From positions 38,786,001 to 38,850,000 of the forward strand of contig JAFFJZ010000004.1 in the NCBI GenBank assembly GCA_018340375.1: DNA of 64,000 bases, read 5' to 3'. A program made the translations under genes and the position numbers. The stretch's first letter is position 1. Every line of letters starts with the position of its first letter. The notes under the pieces were generated by a model. The model saw only the letters and a program-made list of their open reading frames with translations. It was not told the DNA's origin and did no database searches. Origin of the DNA: Gonatopus flavifemur. Taxonomy: Eukaryota; Arthropoda; Insecta; Hymenoptera; Dryinidae. Positions 63,697 to 64,000 of the stretch are shown in pieces.

Positions 63697-64000
63697 CCTG
63701 GGATTCGATACAGGACTACCTCAACGCTGTAAAAACCCGCCTCGCATGATTTTTTCATAAATTCACTCCTTAAAAACTCATTTGAGGCTGAAGTTGAACG
63801 TTTAATTAGATCTTATTTTCCAGTTTCAATAAAATTTCAAGACTTTTTATGATATCATGGAATTTCAGTTACAAAATTTTGGTATCTTGTATGTTGTATT
63901 ATATAATACATACTGTACGTTGCATGAAACAGTATCTATATTTTTTTCGAAAACTATCAATTGCTTATTCTGATAATATATGTCGACACCAAAACGAGTT
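63697..64000. other. no gene recognised
   Basis: AT-rich end of the window with no supported feature. Confidence 0.35.

Overview
This is AT-rich, intron-bearing eukaryotic DNA, almost certainly from an insect. The evidence is the DD34D mariner, piggyBac, Ty3/Gypsy and RTE-type LINE relics, THAP-type coding sequence, GT..AG splice sites, and one exon that reads like mitochondrial GABA aminotransferase. I see no prokaryotic organisation. Almost nothing is host coding sequence: the window is a stratified pile of transposable elements (TEs) and short palindromic (MITE / foldback) elements inserted into one another. It probably lies mostly within introns or flanks of the GABA-transaminase gene (exon at 50.73-50.86 kb, + strand).

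Layout. 0-3.4 kb: a dispersed noncoding repeat, and an internally deleted mariner carrying a MITE. 3.4-8.9 kb: a long-TIR element enclosing a broken copy (minus strand) of an unnamed TE protein, here ORF1, pierced by several MITEs. 8.9-10.2 kb: a complete mariner with an uninterrupted transposase. 10.3-12.2 kb: palindromic elements, a mariner fragment, and a hAT-like MITE nested in a foldback. 13.4-19.0 kb: a second TE copy with multi-exon ORF1 plus a transposase-like ORF2. 19.5-20.2 kb: three-level nested palindromes. 21.2-25.2 kb: a ~245-bp tandem array split by a noncoding element. 25.2-29.0 kb: AGATATCTT-rich repeats, a tRNA-like SINE head, candidate exons and two precise MITEs. 29.0-31.3 kb: a 2.24-kb TIR-bounded element made of degenerate TCTGAAT satellite with higher-order periodicity. 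31.9-34.4 kb: a P-like element with a THAP exon. 34.8-38.5 kb: RTE-type LINE relics with foldback and MITE insertions. 39.0-39.5 kb: a 507-bp hairpin. 39.5-45.3 kb: a decayed Ty3/Gypsy element containing a piggyBac (TTAA) and a MITE in gag. 49.2-51.5 kb: MITEs and the GABA-T exon. 51.9-58.7 kb: a giant foldback transposon whose left arm holds a transposase-like pseudogene and whose right arm is an internally deleted mirror copy. 59.1-59.3 kb: a candidate exon. 59.9-61.8 kb: a nonautonomous hAT-like element with 8-bp target duplications. 62-64 kb: small hairpins and a second copy of the MITE seen at 1.7 kb.

Most nesting is readable to the base because target-site duplications, or the interrupted reading frame, are visible. 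The most unusual objects are the palindromic transposon at 52-58.7 kb, the satellite-filled TIR element at 29-31.3 kb, the two-protein TE family with a conserved phase-2 intron in two divergent copies, and the P-like element with reiterated subterminal motifs. Family names are given only where motifs are clear; sequence searches could not be run.
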